Positions 12,029-15,692 of a stretch of DNA of 15,692 bases are shown one piece after another. The first letter of the stretch is position 1; the number at the start of each line of letters is the position of its first letter. The stretch is from contig JAPLWW010000115.1 in the NCBI GenBank assembly GCA_026396375.1, forward strand, positions 1 to 15,692. The letters run 5' to 3'. Under the pieces are notes generated by a model. The model was not told the origin of the DNA, did not search any database, and saw nothing but the letters and a program-made list of their open reading frames with translations. The DNA comes from Microcaldota archaeon. Lineage in GTDB: Archaea; Micrarchaeota; Micrarchaeia; Anstonellales; J096. The position numbers and the translations under genes are program-made.

Positions 12029-13300
12029 ATGGTAGATACCAGAAAGATCCACTCTAACAAACATAATGCAAAAAGGAAGCCAAACCCCAGAAAAAGCGCT
12101 GAGCCGCTGGTTGGGAACATCTCTGAAAGGAATGACGTGAAGATACTGGACAGGCTTGTTTCATGGTACAGGGAGGCAAGGGAATCCTCAATAACTGACC
12201 TCAACTATGTGCTTGAAAGGGAGCTTTCAGGGGCAATGAGATTCTTCGATGCTGATGCAGGAACAATATACATCAACGAGAAGAGCGAAACGATGGGAAA
12301 CGGGCTGAGATTCGCATATATCAAGAACAAGACCCTCAGCATAAACGACTTCAACTTCAACTACTCTAACAAGGTAATCCCGATAAACACTGAGTCGATA
12401 GCAGGATATGTTGCCCAGACCAGGTCTGTGCTGTCAATCCCTGACGTATATCTCCTAAATGAAAGCACCCCTTATGGGTTCAACAAGAGCTTCGACCTGA
12501 GCTCAGGATACAGGTCAGGATCCATGCTTGTGGCCCCGCTGTTCGGGTATGTGAGCAACTTCCTAGGAGTGATCCAGCTGATAAACAAAAATGACGAAAG
12601 TGGCAAGACCATACCGTTTTCAATGGAAGACGGGCTATGCATCGAGATCGTTGCAAGGCATGTGGGAGGGGCGCTTGACAAGGCCCTTACTGCAAGGAAC
12701 CACACCCTGAACCTCATAAAGGTGGCAACAACGTTCGATCCCCACGAGACAGGGGCCCATGCCCAGAGGGTCACCAACATAGGCATGGAGATAGCAAAGG
12801 AGATGAAGGTGGACTTCTATATCAAGATCCAGCTCAGGGAAATCTTCCAGCACGGCCTTATCCTGCATGACATCGGGAAGATAGGGATACCTTCGGAGAT
12901 ACTGCAGAAGAACGGAAAGCTCACAGAATCCCAGTTCGCGATCATAAGGAACCATCCGCTGATAGGGTACAACTATTTCTCAGGAATGGAGGCCCCTTTC
13001 AACTCGATACCTGCCGAGATAGCCCTCAACCACCATGAAAAATGGAGCGGAAACGGGTATCCGAACAACAAGTCCCATTTCCAGATACCCCTGTCAGGGA
13101 GGATCGCCGCAGTGGCCGACGTATGCGAGGCGCTCTGCTCAAGGAGGTCCTACAAGGAGCCATGGCCGTTTGAGAAGGTCTGCGAGCTTGTGGCAAACGA
13201 AAGGGGAAAGCAGTTCGATCCTGATGTTGTTGACGCGTTCCTTGCGGTCAGGGAGAACATATACAGGATAATAATGAGGGACCAGGTCCAGATAAGCTAA
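12029..13300 (+). CDS. GAF domain / HD-GYP phosphodiesterase-like protein
   Basis: A 423-residue protein with a basic N-terminus (1-25), a GAF-like sensor domain at about 55-215 (ending VAPLFGYVSNFLGVIQLINK then SMEDGLCIEIVARHVGGAL), and an HD-GYP domain at about 225-410. Metal-binding and signature residues are all present: His244 (HAQRV), His280-Asp281 (HDIGKIGIP), His309 (NHPLIGY), HHEKW at 335-339, GNGYP at 341-345, and ADVCEALCSRRSYKE. In bacteria HD-GYP enzymes hydrolyse cyclic di-GMP or related cyclic dinucleotides. No GGDEF partner, membrane segment or response regulator is visible here, so the substrate is open. It is probably of bacterial origin, although codon use matches the neighbouring genes, suggesting an old transfer. 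Confidence 0.88.
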   Translation: MVDTRKIHSNKHNAKRKPNPRKSAEPLVGNISERNDVKILDRLVSWYREARESSITDLNYVLERELSGAMRFFDADAGTIYINEKSETMGNGLRFAYIKNKTLSINDFNFNYSNKVIPINTESIAGYVAQTRSVLSIPDVYLLNESTPYGFNKSFDLSSGYRSGSMLVAPLFGYVSNFLGVIQLINKNDESGKTIPFSMEDGLCIEIVARHVGGALDKALTARNHTLNLIKVATTFDPHETGAHAQRVTNIGMEIAKEMKVDFYIKIQLREIFQHGLILHDIGKIGIPSEILQKNGKLTESQFAIIRNHPLIGYNYFSGMEAPFNSIPAEIALNHHEKWSGNGYPNNKSHFQIPLSGRIAAVADVCEALCSRRSYKEPWPFEKVCELVANERGKQFDPDVVDAFLAVRENIYRIIMRDQVQIS

Positions 13301-13314
13301 TCGCAAAAAGCTCG

Positions 13315-13322
13315 TTTTAAAA
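13315..13322 (+). promoter_or_regulatory. TATA box of the ligase/pus10 operon
   Basis: TTTTAAAA is centred about 27 bases before ATG 13345; there is no ribosome binding site, so transcription is probably leaderless. Confidence 0.6.
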
Positions 13323-13344
13323 AGCCAATCAGTCTAACATTTTC

Positions 13345-15075
13345 ATGCTTTTCAGGGACATCTGCAAGGTTCTGCTGGAGATAGAAGGCAAGAGCGGAAG
13401 GATAGAGATAACCCAGATGCTTGCTGAGATCTACAACAGGCTCAGCCCGTCTGAAGCTGAAAAGATAACTTACTTGTTGCAGGGAAAGCTCAAGCCCGAG
13501 TATTACGGCATTGACTTCGGCATAGGGGAGAAATTCGTGATTGCCGCTTTGGCCAATGCAACCGGATACCACGAGAATGAGATAGCTGCCATTTATTCCA
13601 AGAAAGGGGACATTGGGGAGACTGCCAACGAGCTCATTGGGGTAAAAAGGCAGAAATCCCTTTATTCCAAGGAATTGACAATCGAGGATGTCTATAATTC
13701 AATGATGAAGATGGCAAGCGCAAGCGGGGAAGGGAGCCAAACAACTAAGATAAGGTCATTGTCCGAGCTTTTCAACAGCACAACCCCTCCTGAGGCAAAA
13801 TACATCTCAAGGATAGTCCTGAACAAATTAAGGCTTAAGATAGGAGATTCCACCATTCTGGATGCCCTGAGCTGGGCAAAGAAAGGGGACAAGACATTGA
13901 GGGAATACCTTGAAAGGGCGTACAACCTAAGCTCTGATTTGGGATTGGTTGCAAGGGTCTTTTTCAGCGACAGCGAAAACATAGGGAATTTCAAGATCAA
14001 CGTCTTCATGCCTGTCAGGCCTGCATTGGCCGAAAGGCTGAACAACGCAGAGGAGATATTCAAGAAGCTGGGAGGATGCGGAGTCGAGTACAAGTATGAC
14101 GGTTTCAGGATCCAGGTCCATAAAAGGGGGGACCAGGTAATGATATTCTCAAGGAAAATGGAGAACATGGGGCCCATATTCCCTGACATTGTTGAATCGG
14201 TCAAGAAGCTGAAGCACAAGGAGATCATCTTTGAAGGCGAGGCCCTTGCATTCAACGAGAAGGAAAACAGGTTTTACAGCTTCCAGGAAACCATGCACAG
14301 GAGAAGGAAATACGGGCTTGAAGCGGCAAGCAAGAGCTGGCCTTTGCATGTCTATGTCTTTGATCTGATGTACCTGGACGGAAAGGACTATACCATGCTT
14401 CCGATGCAGGACAGGAGAAAGGCGATAGAGAAGATCTTCCCGTTTGGGAATAATCTCAAACTAAGCGAATGGAGGCTTGCAAGAAGCCCTGAGGACATCC
14501 AGAAGGTGTTTGACGATGCTGTTGGAAAAAGGCTTGAGGGGATAATAGCCAAGAACATGAGGGCCCCTTACACTGCAGGGAAAAGGGACTTTGCTTGGAT
14601 AAAGCTGAAGAAAAGCTATGGAAAGGCGGTTGACACTGTTGATGCTGTCATTGTCGGATATTATTTGGGCAAGGGCTCAAGGACGAAATTCGGCTTTGGC
14701 GGGATCCTTTGCGCAGTCTACAATGAAGACAAGGATGTTTTCGAGACAATAGCGAAAGTCGGAAGCGGATTCACGGAGGAGGAGATGGCAGGCTTCAAGG
14801 AAAAGCTCGACACTGAGAAGATAATAGAGCCCAATGCCAACCTGTCTTTCAACGTAAAGCCGGACTTCTGGATAAACATGAAGTATGTTGCGGAGATAGC
14901 GTTTGACGACATAACCGTAAGCTCCCAGCACACCTGCATGGAGAAGGATGGCCGCGGATTCGCATTGAGGTTTCCCAGGTTCGTTAAGCTGAGGGAGGAC
15001 AAGGACATCTATGAGATAACCACCTCTTCTGAAGTCAGGGACATGTTCAAGCTTATGAAAGGTGCCAGGAGATGA
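13345..15075 (+). CDS. lig: ATP-dependent DNA ligase, archaeal type
   Basis: A 576-residue DNA ligase that seals nicks in replication and repair, joining Okazaki fragments in archaea. Order: an N-terminal helical DNA-binding domain (1-220, with PPEAKYISRIVLNKLRLKIGDST), the nucleotidyltransferase domain with motif I EYKYDGFR at 248-255 (Lys250 takes AMP), motif FSRKMENMG near 269-276, EGEA at 298-300, a YVFDLMYLDG strand, LEGIIAKNMRAPY, and the motif V lysines in WIKLKKSY; the OB-fold then runs to the C-terminus. Length is usual for the archaeal family. The start is supported by a TATA box about 27 bases upstream. Its stop overlaps the pus10 start (ATGA). Confidence 0.95.
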   Translation: MLFRDICKVLLEIEGKSGRIEITQMLAEIYNRLSPSEAEKITYLLQGKLKPEYYGIDFGIGEKFVIAALANATGYHENEIAAIYSKKGDIGETANELIGVKRQKSLYSKELTIEDVYNSMMKMASASGEGSQTTKIRSLSELFNSTTPPEAKYISRIVLNKLRLKIGDSTILDALSWAKKGDKTLREYLERAYNLSSDLGLVARVFFSDSENIGNFKINVFMPVRPALAERLNNAEEIFKKLGGCGVEYKYDGFRIQVHKRGDQVMIFSRKMENMGPIFPDIVESVKKLKHKEIIFEGEALAFNEKENRFYSFQETMHRRRKYGLEAASKSWPLHVYVFDLMYLDGKDYTMLPMQDRRKAIEKIFPFGNNLKLSEWRLARSPEDIQKVFDDAVGKRLEGIIAKNMRAPYTAGKRDFAWIKLKKSYGKAVDTVDAVIVGYYLGKGSRTKFGFGGILCAVYNEDKDVFETIAKVGSGFTEEEMAGFKEKLDTEKIIEPNANLSFNVKPDFWINMKYVAEIAFDDITVSSQHTCMEKDGRGFALRFPRFVKLREDKDIYEITTSSEVRDMFKLMKGARR

Positions 15076-15692
15076 AGCTATGCCCCACTTGTGGTCAAAG
15101 GTTTGAAAGGAAATTCGAAATCGGGGACTGCGGGATCTGCAATGATAAGATGGAAAAGACCAAAAAGATAATTGAGAGCAGCGATTTCAGGACTGAAGTT
15201 AAAAATGCCAGGAAATTCTCTATAACCAGCTCGATCGGCAAGAAGACGATGGTAAACGAGGAAAGGTTCTTTGACTTTTCCAATGGCGAAAGCATAAAGA
15301 ACCAGCTTAACAGGATGTTCTATTCCAAAATAAGGGAGAAAACCGGCATGAAATACGACACTGAGAATCCCGATGTTGTCTTCTCGATAAATCTGGAAAC
15401 CCTTGATGTCTCGAATAAGCCAGCTTCCCTGTTCTTTTTCGGAAGATACAAAAAACTGGAGAAGGAGATAGCCCAGAAAAGGTGGATCTACGAGAAATTC
15501 CCGTCTGTTGAGGTTATCATCGGGGAAAAGGCTGTTCCTTTCTTTGAGGCAGTTGACTATACCATGCACGCCTCTGGAAGGGAGGATATTGACGTCACCA
15601 ATATTGCCGGAAGGCCCTTTGTCATGGAAATCAAAGAAGCTAAAGAAAGGAAGATTGACCTGAAGGAATTGGAAAAGGAGGTAAACAAGGAC
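15072..15692 (+). CDS. pus10: tRNA pseudouridine synthase Pus10 (5' part, cut by the window end)
   Basis: The first 207 residues are present and the frame runs off the window. Pus10 makes pseudouridine 54 and 55 in the T loop of archaeal tRNA. Evidence: an N-terminal zinc-ribbon-like pair CPTC (Cys4, Cys7) and CGIC (Cys20, Cys23); a THUMP-like region (about 60-115); the family signature LFFFGRYKKLEKEIAQKRW at 120-138; and HASGREDIDV at 166-175, whose Asp-containing GREDIDV is the catalytic motif; then GRPFVMEIK. The ATG at 15072 overlaps the ligase stop, so the two genes are coupled. The usual catalytic-domain remainder lies beyond the window. Confidence 0.9.
   Translation, partial: MKLCPTCGQRFERKFEIGDCGICNDKMEKTKKIIESSDFRTEVKNARKFSITSSIGKKTMVNEERFFDFSNGESIKNQLNRMFYSKIREKTGMKYDTENPDVVFSINLETLDVSNKPASLFFFGRYKKLEKEIAQKRWIYEKFPSVEVIIGEKAVPFFEAVDYTMHASGREDIDVTNIAGRPFVMEIKEAKERKIDLKELEKEVNKD

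Noticed and set aside
13692..14255. Long open frame antisense to the DNA ligase gene
   Set aside because: It is a hydrophobic, serine- and leucine-rich reverse shadow of Lys/Glu-rich coding sequence, without promoter or ribosome binding site.
1..15692. CRISPR array or other regularly spaced repeats
   Set aside because: No repeated units of 20-40 bases with regular spacing were seen; the only notable direct repeat is the 16-base tRNA 3' copy.

Overview
The window looks like chromosomal DNA of an archaeon, probably a small-genome lineage of the DPANN type (lineage placement is inference). Archaeal markers are an archaeal-type ATP-dependent DNA ligase, the start of the tRNA pseudouridine synthase Pus10, a histidine tRNA with G-1 and discriminator C73 but no encoded CCA, a COG2521-like methyltransferase, archaeal TATA boxes about 25-34 bases before first genes, and GTGA/ATGA overlaps inside operons. 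Several genes are of bacterial type: gyrB, the dapL-lysA pair and a GAF/HD-GYP protein.

Layout. 1-2081 (+): tail of an unrecognised gene overlapping a DNA gyrase B reading frame that is broken by one in-frame TAA exactly between its GHKL ATPase domain and its transducer/TOPRIM half. 2189-2869 (+): an AT-rich ankyrin-repeat gene that looks acquired. 2933-7877 (-): a small membrane protein, then an M24 peptidase coupled to an EF-1A-like protein lacking GTPase motifs, then lysA coupled to dapL (last steps of lysine synthesis). 7985-10062 (+): serS coupled to a methyltransferase gene. 10046-10792 (-): a 51-residue charged protein and thymidylate kinase. 10859-11060 (+): tRNA-His followed by a compact structured element that contains a duplicate of the tRNA 3' end. 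11135-15692 (+): a lipoprotein, a GAF/HD-GYP protein, DNA ligase and the beginning of Pus10.

The genes are mainly housekeeping: DNA topology and joining, dTTP supply, seryl-tRNA charging, tRNA modification and lysine synthesis. The least explained parts are the gyrB stop codon, the structured region after tRNA-His (a three-way junction built from a copy of the tRNA 3' end, ending at a T-run), and the HD-GYP protein in an archaeal setting. No CRISPR array, complete insertion sequence or rRNA was seen, and no stretch above 300 bases lacks a gene.
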